From: Cryobacterium sp. SO1
Lineage (GTDB): Bacteria > Actinomycetota > Actinomycetes > Actinomycetales > Microbacteriaceae
Reading direction: 5' to 3'
Length of the DNA stretch: 64,000 nucleotides
NCBI RefSeq assembly: GCF_004210215.2
Contig: NZ_CP067394.1
Coordinates: forward strand, 2,418,001-2,482,000
In this document: one piece after another, positions 9,801-18,576 of the stretch
Layout of the letters: each line of letters opens with the position of its first letter
Position numbering within the stretch: the stretch's first letter is position 1
Notes under the pieces: model-generated
Told to the model about the DNA's origin: nothing
Databases searched by the model: none
Seen by the model: the letters and a program-made list of their open reading frames with translations, nothing else
Translations under genes and position numbers: made by a program

Positions 9801-12198
9801 CACCGGCGCGCACACTCACGGAGTCGTCGACGGCGACCGGCGGCTGATGCTTGATCAACGGCGGCACCGGCACCACGGTGACGCCGGCGGTGGAGGTGCC
9901 CTCACCGTCACTGATCGTGTAGGTGAACTGCACCTGCTGCGTCAGGGCGGCGGATGCCGTGACCCGCAACACCGTGTTGGTGAGGATCTCGACGGTGACG
10001 AGGTCGTCGGTGCTGCTGAGGTCCACCGATTGCACGGCGAGGACCCGGCCGCTGGGCGAGACGTCGTTGTCGAGAACCGGGATGGTGACCGGTTCGGCCG
10101 CGCGCAGGTAGGCGGTGTCCTTCACCGCGATCGGCGGCAGAATCTGGGTGGGGCTTTCGATGACGTCGACGCGGATGAGGCCGACGCTGGAGGTGGGGCC
10201 GGCGCCGAGGCTGTAGGTGAAAACATAACTGCCGGCCTTACCCGACGACACCGCGATCGTGCCCCGCTCGAGGTTCGCCACGGCGGTGAGATCCTTGGGC
10301 ACCTCGTTCACCCCGATCAACGCCAGCGGGGCGCCCGAGGGGGTGACGTCGTTCTTCAACGGTTCGATCAACGCCGTCTCGCCCACGAACACCGTCGTGA
10401 AGTCCGGCGTCCCGACCGGGTTCAGGGTCCCGGCCGCCTTCACATCCACCGTCAGCACACCCGTCGCGGTGAGGGTGCCGTCCGAGACGACGAACTGCAC
10501 CTCTTTGACCCCCAGCTCCGCGGTCTTGGACTCGAACGTCACAAAACCCTCCGGGCCAAACCGCACCCCGTCGCCCGTGGTCGGCGACGCCGACACCAGG
10601 TAGATGTCGTCACCGTCGGGATCGATCCAGTCCGAGAGCACGTTGTAACTCACGATCTGGCCCTGCTCCACACTGACCGCACCGACCCGGTTCGACACCG
10701 GCGCCAAATTCTGATCCAACGGCCGCATGGTCACGTTCACCTGGGCCTCGGCCACCGCGCCACGCCCATCGGCCACCGTGTACCTGAACGACACCGTCCC
10801 CGCCACCGCCTCCGCCGGCGTGAACTGCAACGCCCGACCACCATCGATGAAATCCAGACTGCCCTGCGACTCCGAAAAACCACTCACATTCGTCACCGTC
10901 AACACATCACCATCGGGGTCCGTGTCATTCTCCAACACCGGCAACACCGTGGTCTTACCCGGCCGCACCCCGTACTCATCATCCCGAGCCAACGGCGCCC
11001 GGTTCACATTCGTACGCTCCGCCAGAGTGTCCTCAAAGGACTGCTGCGCGGCCTTCTCGGTGCCGTCCTCGGCTTCCTCCTCCTCCGGAGGAGTCACCTC
11101 CTCCCAGTTCTCCACCAGGCGCATATTCGCATCCACCAACCACACATTGCCGTTGGAGAGATTGTTCAACGCGATCACGTCCCGGTTCACCCGAAACTCC
11201 AACACCGACCCCCGCGTGGGCTGCTCAATGATTTCCCGCAGGACCTCGGCGCCGTCGCAGGCCGCCAGATAACGTTGCGCACCCGCCCAGGCCCCGTGGC
11301 CGCAGCCGTTCAACCACACCGGCGACGACACATCCGCCGGGTCGGTGACGGCGGTGGAGAGCTTGGCGTCGATCGTGATGATGTCGGATCCGTCGTCGGA
11401 GCCGTCCAGGGGGATCTGGAGCAGGGCTGCGCCGGTGGCAACGAGAACGCTGTCGTTCTCGGCACCGGTCTGTTGAAGCTTGAGCGTGTCTGCCGGCAAT
11501 TTCGTGCTGACGCCGTCCACGATCAGCCGGCCGTTCTCGGTGTCGAGCAGCACGGGTTTCTCCCCCACTGCGGCGATCTGGAACTCGCCCAGCTTGGGCA
11601 GGTCGCTCGTGGCGGCTGTGGGTTCCTCGGCCGTGGGATCGTAGGTGCTGAGGCTTTTGTCTTTCGGGGAGGCTCCGAAGACGACGCCGGCCGGCGACAC
11701 GGCGATGTGACCGCCCTTACCCAGCTTCAGAACCGGGTCCGTCGTCTGGGGGTCAAAGCTCAACTCCCCCGCGGCATTGATCACCCACACCTCACCGGTG
11801 GGCGCCATCACCGCCAACGAGTCGCCGCCGTAGACGACCTCAGACCCGGGCGCCACATCCACCCGTTCACCCAGCGTGGTGAACGCCGGGTCGACCCGCT
11901 CGATCGAGCCCACACTGCCGTCGATCAGGAAGACGTCATCACCGTCCTGCAACACATCGAACGCACTCGAGGCGGCATTGACCGACCCGTTCAGCTCCTC
12001 GATCTGCCGGTTCAACCGGCCCGCCAACAACTGCTTACCGTTCGTCACCCACACGTCACGGGCCTCGAGGTCCACATCCGTGACCGGGAACCCCTCGTGC
12101 AGCACAGCGAACGTCAACGGAACCCCAGCCAGCACCGACAGGGCCACGACGGATGCCGATACCCGGCGGCCCCGCAACCACGAACTGAGGGTCCCCAC
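6841..12198 (-). CDS. Giant Ig-like/FN3 surface protein, copy 1
   Basis: The predicted protein has 1785 aa. A short basic N-terminus (WLRGRR) and one TM helix at about 15-33 place the rest outside the cell. A propeller-like N-terminal region of about 330 residues is followed by an acidic linker (PPEEEEAEDG). A long series of cadherin/Ig-like repeats comes next, each marked by a V-P-V-L-(D/E)-N-D motif (VLPVLENDTDPDGD, IPVLDNDVSPSG, VPVLDNDYHPDS, VPVLDNDYNPF). Two FN3 domains precede a tip of about 95 residues framed by two Cys (FICKG, NTCSG) and unlike that of copy 2. The GTG at 12198 aligns with the start of copy 2. An adhesin or cell-envelope scaffold role is inferred; moxR follows 25 bp downstream. 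Confidence 0.9.
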   Translation of the reverse strand: MGTLSSWLRGRRVSASVVALSVLAGVPLTFAVLHEGFPVTDVDLEARDVWVTNGKQLLAGRLNRQIEELNGSVNAASSAFDVLQDGDDVFLIDGSVGSIERVDPAFTTLGERVDVAPGSEVVYGGDSLAVMAPTGEVWVINAAGELSFDPQTTDPVLKLGKGGHIAVSPAGVVFGASPKDKSLSTYDPTAEEPTAATSDLPKLGEFQIAAVGEKPVLLDTENGRLIVDGVSTKLPADTLKLQQTGAENDSVLVATGAALLQIPLDGSDDGSDIITIDAKLSTAVTDPADVSSPVWLNGCGHGAWAGAQRYLAACDGAEVLREIIEQPTRGSVLEFRVNRDVIALNNLSNGNVWLVDANMRLVENWEEVTPPEEEEAEDGTEKAAQQSFEDTLAERTNVNRAPLARDDEYGVRPGKTTVLPVLENDTDPDGDVLTVTNVSGFSESQGSLDFIDGGRALQFTPAEAVAGTVSFRYTVADGRGAVAEAQVNVTMRPLDQNLAPVSNRVGAVSVEQGQIVSYNVLSDWIDPDGDDIYLVSASPTTGDGVRFGPEGFVTFESKTAELGVKEVQFVVSDGTLTATGVLTVDVKAAGTLNPVGTPDFTTVFVGETALIEPLKNDVTPSGAPLALIGVNEVPKDLTAVANLERGTIAVSSGKAGSYVFTYSLGAGPTSSVGLIRVDVIESPTQILPPIAVKDTAYLRAAEPVTIPVLDNDVSPSGRVLAVQSVDLSSTDDLVTVEILTNTVLRVTASAALTQQVQFTYTISDGEGTSTAGVTVVPVPPLIKHQPPVAVDDSVSVRAGDIVSVPVLDNDYHPDSATMSVVPDLSGTENVGGLAFVTGSQVRFQAPDQAGAYSVAYTITDSFQETATATVRFTVIGLDDAGNRPPTPLPLTMRTFAESTIKVQVPLDGIDPDGDSVYLTAVTSSPELGRIVDQGSDFFIYEAYPGTAGTDSFTYQVADTFGATAEGTVRIGVIPRPAELLAPNAVDDAIEIKPGRAGSIPVVLNDSDPNGYKLTLSKKLPEVDPGITAMVDGSRVIVKAPAEEGTYTLRYEITNGHGGADTAFVQVKVTEDAKAQYPVAIDHFVEPEEVLAGTPIDVTVLDGAENPSGLIEDLVITLEGPNADNGVLQTDGTVRVRPSEERQAIAYRLTNELDQLSATAFIIVPPQPQPEPVEPENAPSTEPTPEEEQFPPPFLKDIGPQVVKMNGSKSWTLGDIVEVPSGRPALLLGATATNSDGSNAMTGATGLSFVAAKDYRGPASLTFVVTDGTGADDPKGNQATLTIPITVGDPNFEDVAPTFTPPKATVQAGEAATVVNLRSSSGHPNPAIIEQLSYGSLGGTTADVAASISGGNLTVSSPLGTQPGTKVRLTFTVTYKEFTIPGSVDVSVVSSTRPVPQAVDDAGPNGAGIETRPSSSITVPVLDNDYNPFAQDGKPLTVLSATIEQQVGTASVSNTASGVTVKTGSGATGTLTVVYRIQDATRDPARQTQARITFVIRNNPDAPKQPQAVEGDASASVTFAAPSSNNSEILDYTISWTGGRQTVTSAGTHPITGLTNGTSYAFSVTARNALGDSAVSAASNTVTPYGRPGAPASATLKAPGQGTGALSLSWAAPGSDGGRGVGSYEYQWIKGRAADGSTNGARTASATGNVDEQYQYKVRACNPRGCGDWTSSDTATPQPTPPPPAPSAFICKGANAPVGNYVEMRYENFTAGNHRLTTAINGDSSAFTNIDYSVNVNGKVRLQNWLGVRVGGENIKVLVNGPTGIPETNTISGAAWNNLAPNTCSG

Positions 12199-12296
12199 CC
12201 GTACTCCCCCACCTGTGCTGTTCGAACGTGTCTGGCAAGAAATCATGTCGTGCTGGCTGCGCTGTGATCTTGGGCGCTGCCCTCTGACCGGCTCTT

Positions 12297-12308
12297 ACGC
12301 TAACACGC
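12297..12308 (-). promoter_or_regulatory. TGTTAGCGT motif upstream of Ig-like copy 1 (putative extended -10)
   Basis: On the minus strand the sequence reads GCGTGTTAGCGT, about 99 bp before the GTG at 12198. It fits an extended -10 (TGn then TANNNT) without a recognisable -35. The same motif and about ten flanking bases recur before copy 2, and a shorter match lies before both T7SS modules. Confidence 0.5.
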
Positions 12309-12344
12309 AAACAGGGGCCACTCGGATGGGGAGGACTACCCGTT

Positions 12345-15300
12345 TCAGCAATCCCTGATGTTCTGCCAGTCCGGACGTGTCGTGTCCGCCGACGGTATAA
12401 ACCAGCCGTTGTAACTGGCGTCTTCGATGAGGAAGTAGAAGTAGTGCACCCCGCGTCGCACCGAGTGACAGACGGCATCGACAACGGTGCCCGCCTGCAG
12501 GTAACCGCGGGGATTGTCCGTGCAGCCGTGCGAACTATTCAGGTTGTTGTTCTGGTACGACGCCGTGCTCTCAGGACAGGTTGTCCTGGTCACAGAGGCG
12601 GCATTGTTGCTCGGCGCCCAGGGCGGTGGCGGCGGCGGGGTGGTGGGCGTTGCGACGTTCGAGGTGGCCCAGTCGCCGCAACCGCGCGGGTTGCAGGCCT
12701 GCACCCGGTACTGGTATGGGGTGTTTGCGGTGCCGGTGGCCGAGGCGATCCTCGCGCCGTTGGTCGAACCGTTCGCGGCGCCGCCGGCGACCCACTCGTA
12801 TGTGTAGCTGCTGACCCCGCGCCCGCCGGTGCTGCCCGGAGCGGCCCAGCTGAGACCGAGCGCGCCATTGCCGCTGGCCGACGCGGTGAGGTTGGCGCTG
12901 GCGGGTGCACCGGGAACGCCGTAGGGAGTGATGGTGCTGCTCCGCGCCGAGGCGTCCGAGGTGCCCTTGGCGTTCTGGGCCGTCACCTGGAACGCATAGC
13001 TCTGTCCGTTGGTGAGTTCGGTGATCTCGTAGGTGCCGGCGCTGGTCACGTTCCGGCTCCCGCCGCCGGTCCAGCTGATCGTGTAGCCGGTGATCTGGGA
13101 GTTGTTCGAGGACGGCGCCGAGAAGCTGATGGTGGCGCCGGCATCGCCCTCGGCCGCGGCGGGCGCATTGGGGGCGTCCGGGCGATCCCTGATGACCAGG
13201 GTGATGCGCCCCTGGGTGGCCCTGGCCTGATCCTTGGTGGCGTCGAGGATGCGGTACACCGCGGTGAGGGTGCCGGTGGCGCCGGGCCCGGTCGTGATGG
13301 TCACCCCGCTCGAGGAGTAGGAGACCGAGGCCTTGCCTCCGCTGACGTCCTGTTCGATCGACGCGGCCACGACCGTGAGCGGTTTGCCGTCTTGAGCGAA
13401 CGGGTTGTAGTCGTTGTCGAGCACGGGCACCTGCACGACCGAGCTCGGGGTGGTTTCGATGCCGGCGCCGTTGGGTCCGGCGTCGTCAACGGCCTGCGGC
13501 GCTGCACGGGTCGACGACACGACGGTGACGTCCACGGCGCCGGGGACGGTGAACTCCTTGTAGGTGACCGAGAAGGTCAGCCGCACCTTGGTGCCCGGCT
13601 GGGTGCCCAGCGGTGACGACACCGTCAGCGTGCCTCCCGAGATCGACGCGGCCACATCCGCCGTGGCGCTGCCGAGGGAGCCGTAACTGAGCTGCTCGAT
13701 GATGGCAGGGTTCGGATGTCCGCTGGAGGAACGCAAGTTCACCGCGGCCGCGGCTTCGCCGGCCTCGACGGTGACCTTGGGCGGGGTGAAGGTGGGGGCG
13801 ACATCTTCGAAGTCAGGGTCGCCGACGGTGATCGGGATGGTCAGGGTGGCCTGCCTTCCCTTCGGGTCATCGGCGCCGGTACCGTCGGTGACGACGAACG
13901 TCACCGACGCCGGGCCCCGGTAGTCCCTCGCCGCGACGAAACTCAAGGAGGATCCGCCGGCCACCTTGGACCCGTCGCTGTTGGTGGCGGTGGCGCCCAG
14001 CAGCAGCGCCGGCCGGCCGGACGGGACCTCGACGATGTCGCCGAGGGTCCACGACTTGGACCCGTTCATTTTGACGACCTGCGGGCCGATGTCTTTCAGG
14101 AACGGCGGTGGGAACTGTTCCTCGTCCGGGGTGGGTTCGGTGGAGGGTTGGTTCTCGGGTTCGACGGCTTGGGGTTGCGGGGGCACGATGATGAACGCCG
14201 TGGCGCTGAGCTCGTCGAGCTCGTTGGTGAGCCGGTACGCGATGGCCTGGCGTTCCTCGGACGGTTTGACCCGCACGGTGCCGTCGGTCTGCAGCACACC
14301 GTTGTCGGCGTTGGGGCCCTCGAGGGTGATCACCAGGTCCTCGATCAGGCCGCTGGGGTTTTCGGCACCGTCCAGCACGGTCACGTCGATCGGCGTGCCG
14401 GCCAGGACCTCCTCGGGTTCGACGAAGTGGTCGATCGCCACGGGGTACTGCGCCTTGGCGTCTTCGGTCACCTTGACCTGCACAAACGCCGTGTCGGCGC
14501 CGCCATGCCCGTTGGTGATCTCGTAGCGCAGCGTGTACGTGCCCTCTTCGGCCGGAGCCTTCACGATGACCCGGCTACCGTCGACTATGGCCGTGATCCC
14601 CGGGTCCACCTCGGGCAGCTTCTTGGACAGCGTCAGCTTGTAACCGTTGGGATCGGAGTCGTTCAACACGACCGGGATCGAGCCGGCGCGGCCGGGCTTG
14701 ATCTCGATGGCGTCGTCGACGGCGTTCGGGGCCAGCAGCTCGGCTGGTCGCGGAATCACGCCGATCCGAACCGTGCCCTCGGCGGTCGCGCCGAAGGTGT
14801 CCGCGACCTGGTAGGTGAACGAGTCGGTGCCGGCCGTGCCGGGGTAGGCCTCGTAGATGAAGAAGTCACTGCCCTGGTCGACGACGCGGCCCAGGGTGGG
14901 AGCCGATGTGACGGCGGTGAGGTAGACCGAGTCACCGTCAGGGTCGATGCCATCCAACGGCACCTGCACCTTGATGGTCGACTCCGCAAAGGTGCGCATG
15001 GTCAACGGCAGCGGGGTGGGCGCCTGGTTCTCGGCCGCGTTCACTCCGATCACGGTGAACCGCACGGTGGCGGTGGCGGTCTCCTGGAAGGCATCCGTGA
15101 TCGTGTAGTCCACACTGTAGGCACCCGCCTCGGCGGGCGCCTGGAACCGCACCTGATTACCCGTGACAAAAGCGAGTCCACCGGCACTGGACGTGTCAGC
15201 GAGCTCGGGCAGCACGCTCATGGTGGCGGAGTCGGGGTGGTAGTCGTTGTCGAGCACCGGAACGCTGACGATGTCTCCGGCGCGCACACTCACGGAGTCG

Positions 15301-17663
15301 TCGACAGCGACCGGCGGCTGGTGCTTGATCAGCGGGGGCACCGGCACCACGGTGACGCCCGCGGTGGAGGTGCCCTCGCCGTCGCTGATCGTATAGGTGA
15401 ACTGCACCTGCTGAGTCAGGGCAGCGGATGCGGTGACCCGCAGCACCGTGTTGGTGAGGATCTCCACCGTCACCAGATCGTCCGTCGTGCTGAGGTCCAC
15501 CGACTGCACGGCCAGCACCCGGCCGCTCGGCGAGACGTCATTGTCGAGAACCGGGATCGTCACGGGTTCCGCGGCCCGGAGGTAGGCGGTGTCCTTGACA
15601 GCGATCGGAGGCAGAATCTGGGTGGGGCTTTCGACGATGTCGACGCGGATGAGGCCGACGCTGGAGGTGGCGCCGGCGCCGAGGCTGTAGGTGAAGACGT
15701 AGCTGCCGGCCTTGCCCGACGACACCGCGATCGTGCCCCGCTCGAGGTTCGCCACGGCGGTGAGGTCCTTGGGCACCTCGTTGACGCCGATCAACGCGAG
15801 CGGGGCGCCCGAGGGGGTGACGTCGTTCTTCAACGGTTCGATCAACGCCGTCTCGCCCACGAACACCGTCGTGAAGTCCGGCGTGCCCACCGGGTTCAAG
15901 GTGCCGGCGGCCTTGACGTCCACCGTCAACACACCCGTCGCGGTCAGGGTGCCGTCCGAGACGACGAACTGCACCTCTTTGACCCCCAGCTCGGCGGTCT
16001 TGGACTCGAACGTCACAAAACCCTCCGGGCCAAACCGCACCCCGTCGCCCGTGGTCGGCGACGCCGACACCAGGTAGATGTCGTCACCGTCGGGATCGAT
16101 CCAGTCCGAGAGCACGTTGTAGCTCACGATCTGGCCCTGCTCCACACTGATCGCACCGACCCGGTTCGACACCGGCGCCAGATTCTGATCCACCGGGCGC
16201 ATCGTCACATTCACCTGCGCCTCAGCCACCGCACCACGACCATCGGCCACCGTGTACCTGAACGACACCGTCCCCGCCACCGCCTCCGCCGGCGTGAACT
16301 GCAACGCCCGGCCACCATCGATGAAATCCAGACTGCCCTGCGACTCCGAAAAACCACTCACATTCGTCACCGTCAACACATCACCATCGGGGTCCGTGTC
16401 ATTCTCCAACACCGGCAACACCGTGGTCTTACCCGGCCGCACCCCGTAATCATCATCACGAGCCAACGGCGCCCGGTTCACATTCGTACGCTCCGCCAGA
16501 GTGTCCTCAAAGGACTGCTGCGCGGCCTTCTCGGTGCCGTCCTCGGCTTCCTCCTCCTCCGGAGGAGTCACCTCTTCCCAGTTCTCCACCAGGCGCATAT
16601 TCGAATCAACCAACCACACATTGCCGTTGGAGAGATTGTTCAACGCGATCACATCGCGGTTCACCCGGAACTCCAACACCGACCCCTGAGTGGGCTGCTG
16701 GATCGACTCGGTCAACACCGCAGAACCCTCACACGCAGCGATGTAACGTTGCGCGCCGGCCCAGGCCCCGTGCGCGCAGCCGTTCAGCCACACCGGCGAG
16801 GACATATCCGCCGGCTCCGTGACCGGGTTCTCCATCGACGCGTCAACGGTGACGACCGTGCCGCCGTCGAACGGAACCTGCAGCAGCGCAGCACCCGTGG
16901 CGACGAGCACGCTGTCGTTCTCGGCGCCGGACTGCTGCAGCTTGAGGGCTCCGGCCGGAATATCCAGTGACTCGCCGTCGAGGACGACGCGGTCGTTCTC
17001 CGGGTCGAGGAGCACGGCCTTCTCCCCCACCGCGGCGATCTGGAACTCGCCCAGCTTCAGCAGGTCGCTCGAGACGGGCTCGACCGCGTCTTCGGAGGCC
17101 GGGTCGTAGGTGAACAGGGTCTTCTCGGCCCGCGACGCGCCGAAGACAATCCCGCCCGGCGACACGGCGATGTGGCCGCCCTTGCCCAGCTCCAGAACCG
17201 GGTCAGTGGTCTGGGGGTCGAAGCTCAACTCCCCGGCGGCGTTGATCACCCACACCTCACCGGTAGGCGCCATCACGGCCAAGGAATCGCCGCCATAGAC
17301 GACCTCGGACCCGGGCGCCACATCCACCCGTTCACCCAGCGTCGTGAACGCCGGATCGACCCGCTCAATCGAACCGACACTGCCGTCGATCAGGAAGACA
17401 TCATCACCGTCCTGCAACACATCGAACGCACTCGAGGCGGCATTGACCGACCCGTTCAACTCCTCGATCTGCCGATTCAACCGGCCCGCCAACAACTGCT
17501 TACCGTTCGTCACCCACACATCGCGGGCCGCAAGGTCTACATCCGTCACTGGGAAGCCCTCGTGCAGCACGGCGAACGTCAACGGCACCCCGGCCAACAC
17601 CGACAGGACCACGACGGAAGCGGACATCCGCCGGCCCCGCAACCACGAACTGAGGGTCCCCAC
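12345..17663 (-). CDS. Giant Ig-like/FN3 surface protein, copy 2
   Basis: The protein has 1772 aa and is collinear with copy 1 over nearly its whole length: N-terminal WLRGRR plus TM anchor, propeller-like domain, acidic linker, VPVLDND Ig-like repeats and two FN3 domains. The last 80 residues or so are unrelated to copy 1. They contain four Cys, and the pattern GYLQAGTVVDAVCHSV...YFLIEDASYNGWF resembles an SH3b-like ligand-binding module. The start at 17663 is a GTG, and copy 1 begins at the equivalent codon. Between the copies lies a 146-bp gap with its own promoter motif, so each could be expressed independently. This is the founding or younger half of a tandem duplication. Confidence 0.9.
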   Translation of the reverse strand: MGTLSSWLRGRRMSASVVVLSVLAGVPLTFAVLHEGFPVTDVDLAARDVWVTNGKQLLAGRLNRQIEELNGSVNAASSAFDVLQDGDDVFLIDGSVGSIERVDPAFTTLGERVDVAPGSEVVYGGDSLAVMAPTGEVWVINAAGELSFDPQTTDPVLELGKGGHIAVSPGGIVFGASRAEKTLFTYDPASEDAVEPVSSDLLKLGEFQIAAVGEKAVLLDPENDRVVLDGESLDIPAGALKLQQSGAENDSVLVATGAALLQVPFDGGTVVTVDASMENPVTEPADMSSPVWLNGCAHGAWAGAQRYIAACEGSAVLTESIQQPTQGSVLEFRVNRDVIALNNLSNGNVWLVDSNMRLVENWEEVTPPEEEEAEDGTEKAAQQSFEDTLAERTNVNRAPLARDDDYGVRPGKTTVLPVLENDTDPDGDVLTVTNVSGFSESQGSLDFIDGGRALQFTPAEAVAGTVSFRYTVADGRGAVAEAQVNVTMRPVDQNLAPVSNRVGAISVEQGQIVSYNVLSDWIDPDGDDIYLVSASPTTGDGVRFGPEGFVTFESKTAELGVKEVQFVVSDGTLTATGVLTVDVKAAGTLNPVGTPDFTTVFVGETALIEPLKNDVTPSGAPLALIGVNEVPKDLTAVANLERGTIAVSSGKAGSYVFTYSLGAGATSSVGLIRVDIVESPTQILPPIAVKDTAYLRAAEPVTIPVLDNDVSPSGRVLAVQSVDLSTTDDLVTVEILTNTVLRVTASAALTQQVQFTYTISDGEGTSTAGVTVVPVPPLIKHQPPVAVDDSVSVRAGDIVSVPVLDNDYHPDSATMSVLPELADTSSAGGLAFVTGNQVRFQAPAEAGAYSVDYTITDAFQETATATVRFTVIGVNAAENQAPTPLPLTMRTFAESTIKVQVPLDGIDPDGDSVYLTAVTSAPTLGRVVDQGSDFFIYEAYPGTAGTDSFTYQVADTFGATAEGTVRIGVIPRPAELLAPNAVDDAIEIKPGRAGSIPVVLNDSDPNGYKLTLSKKLPEVDPGITAIVDGSRVIVKAPAEEGTYTLRYEITNGHGGADTAFVQVKVTEDAKAQYPVAIDHFVEPEEVLAGTPIDVTVLDGAENPSGLIEDLVITLEGPNADNGVLQTDGTVRVKPSEERQAIAYRLTNELDELSATAFIIVPPQPQAVEPENQPSTEPTPDEEQFPPPFLKDIGPQVVKMNGSKSWTLGDIVEVPSGRPALLLGATATNSDGSKVAGGSSLSFVAARDYRGPASVTFVVTDGTGADDPKGRQATLTIPITVGDPDFEDVAPTFTPPKVTVEAGEAAAAVNLRSSSGHPNPAIIEQLSYGSLGSATADVAASISGGTLTVSSPLGTQPGTKVRLTFSVTYKEFTVPGAVDVTVVSSTRAAPQAVDDAGPNGAGIETTPSSVVQVPVLDNDYNPFAQDGKPLTVVAASIEQDVSGGKASVSYSSSGVTITTGPGATGTLTAVYRILDATKDQARATQGRITLVIRDRPDAPNAPAAAEGDAGATISFSAPSSNNSQITGYTISWTGGGSRNVTSAGTYEITELTNGQSYAFQVTAQNAKGTSDASARSSTITPYGVPGAPASANLTASASGNGALGLSWAAPGSTGGRGVSSYTYEWVAGGAANGSTNGARIASATGTANTPYQYRVQACNPRGCGDWATSNVATPTTPPPPPPWAPSNNAASVTRTTCPESTASYQNNNLNSSHGCTDNPRGYLQAGTVVDAVCHSVRRGVHYFYFLIEDASYNGWFIPSADTTRPDWQNIRDC

Positions 17664-17772
17664 CCGTTTTCCCCTCGCGTGTAGCAGTCGCCGTACGAAA
17701 CAGCTCCAGCTGCAGGACCGTGCGCGTCATCCGCTACCGCGGGACGTTAGCACTGGCTCCTGATCGGCTCTT

Positions 17773-17784
17773 ACGCTAACACGC
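17773..17784 (-). promoter_or_regulatory. TGTTAGCGT motif upstream of Ig-like copy 2 (putative extended -10)
   Basis: The minus strand reads GCGTGTTAGCGT followed by AAGAGCCG, 110 bp before the GTG at 17663. The context is nearly identical to that before copy 1, consistent with duplication of the promoter together with the gene. Confidence 0.5.
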
Positions 17785-17799
17785 GAAGGAGTGCCACCA

Positions 17800-18576
17800 C
17801 TACGGGTACTCCTCACCCTTGCGGGACTCCTCGGCCGCCCGGTCCAGCAGCACAACATCGTCCACGCTGACCAGTCGAGTGGCCACGGCGTATTCGACCA
17901 GTCGGGCCCGCCGGTTGGTGGCCAGGTGGCCGGTGCCGCCGCGGAGCCCGGCGACACCGAGCTTGTCGAGCTTGCTGCACACGTTGTCGAGCTTGCGGTT
18001 GAAGGTGGTCATGCTCCACCCCACCCTGGCCGCGGCCTCGGCCGAGCTGGGGATGGCCCCGCGGCCGGGGACCGACTGGGTGAGGATGCGCTCGGATAGA
18101 GCCACGATCAACAGCCGCTGACTGGTGGTGAGGGTCACCGGAAGGATGGTGGTGCTGCCGCTTTCGTGCGATGCGGACAACGAGGTGTTGTAGAAATCGT
18201 CTTCAGCGTGGATCGTGAAGTCGTAGGTCGACGATCCGGCGCTGAACATCACGTGCATGGTCTGGAACACGATCGGCAGTTTCGCTCCGGGTGCCAGCCA
18301 GGCCTGCACGGACCCTGTCGTGTCCGACACGGTTGCTGAGAGCAGGTTGCCGACGTTGGCGATCCACCACATCCCGAAGTCCTCGTAGAGGCGCAGGAAC
18401 GTGCGGTGCAGGTAGGGGTTATCGTCGATGGTGAGGTCGGATTCCCGCCCGATCGAGAATGCCGAGCCGGGCTCGACCGAGTACCACTCACCGCAGAACT
18501 CGATCCGCAGCGGTTTCACGGCGCCGGTCGCGGCGGCGCCGGTCTCGTCGGCGCCGGTCTCAACGGTTGCAGGCAC
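17800..18576 (-). CDS. FHA-like protein with C-terminal helix-turn-helix-like region
   Basis: The protein has 258 aa. Residues about 25-120 look like an FHA domain (FSIGRESDLTI, then YLHRTFLRLYED) but lack the SxxH and N-G pair of a standard phosphopeptide site. The C-terminal 100 residues are helical, with SSAEAAARVGWSMTTFNRKL resembling a helix-turn-helix. The GTG at 18576 was chosen because it overlaps the kinase stop by only 17 bp; an earlier ATG lies deep within the kinase gene. It sits between the kinase and the giant surface genes, so a phosphorylation-controlled regulator or scaffold is plausible. No characterised family was recognised. Confidence 0.7.
   Translation of the reverse strand: MPATVETGADETGAAATGAVKPLRIEFCGEWYSVEPGSAFSIGRESDLTIDDNPYLHRTFLRLYEDFGMWWIANVGNLLSATVSDTTGSVQAWLAPGAKLPIVFQTMHVMFSAGSSTYDFTIHAEDDFYNTSLSASHESGSTTILPVTLTTSQRLLIVALSERILTQSVPGRGAIPSSAEAAARVGWSMTTFNRKLDNVCSKLDKLGVAGLRGGTGHLATNRRARLVEYAVATRLVSVDDVVLLDRAAEESRKGEEYP

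Larger units (their letters stand above)
6841..17784. repeat. Tandem duplication of about 5.4 kb (two giant genes with upstream regions)
   Basis: Unit 1 is 6841-12308 and unit 2 is 12345-17784, both minus strand. They share gene, TM anchor and upstream promoter motif. Nucleotide identity is uneven: stretches near 10440-11200 and 15920-16670 are almost identical, while the propeller segment near 11340-11680 and both 3' tips have diverged. This suggests an old duplication with later local homogenisation. Confidence 0.85.

Noticed and set aside
7909..12267. A 1452-codon open frame on the plus strand opposite giant gene 1 (and similar ones opposite copy 2 and the eccC gene).
   Set aside because: Low-complexity His/Arg/Gly/Asp composition with no domain; long antisense frames arise by chance in high-GC genes. 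The minus-strand frames have domains, start sites and operon spacing.
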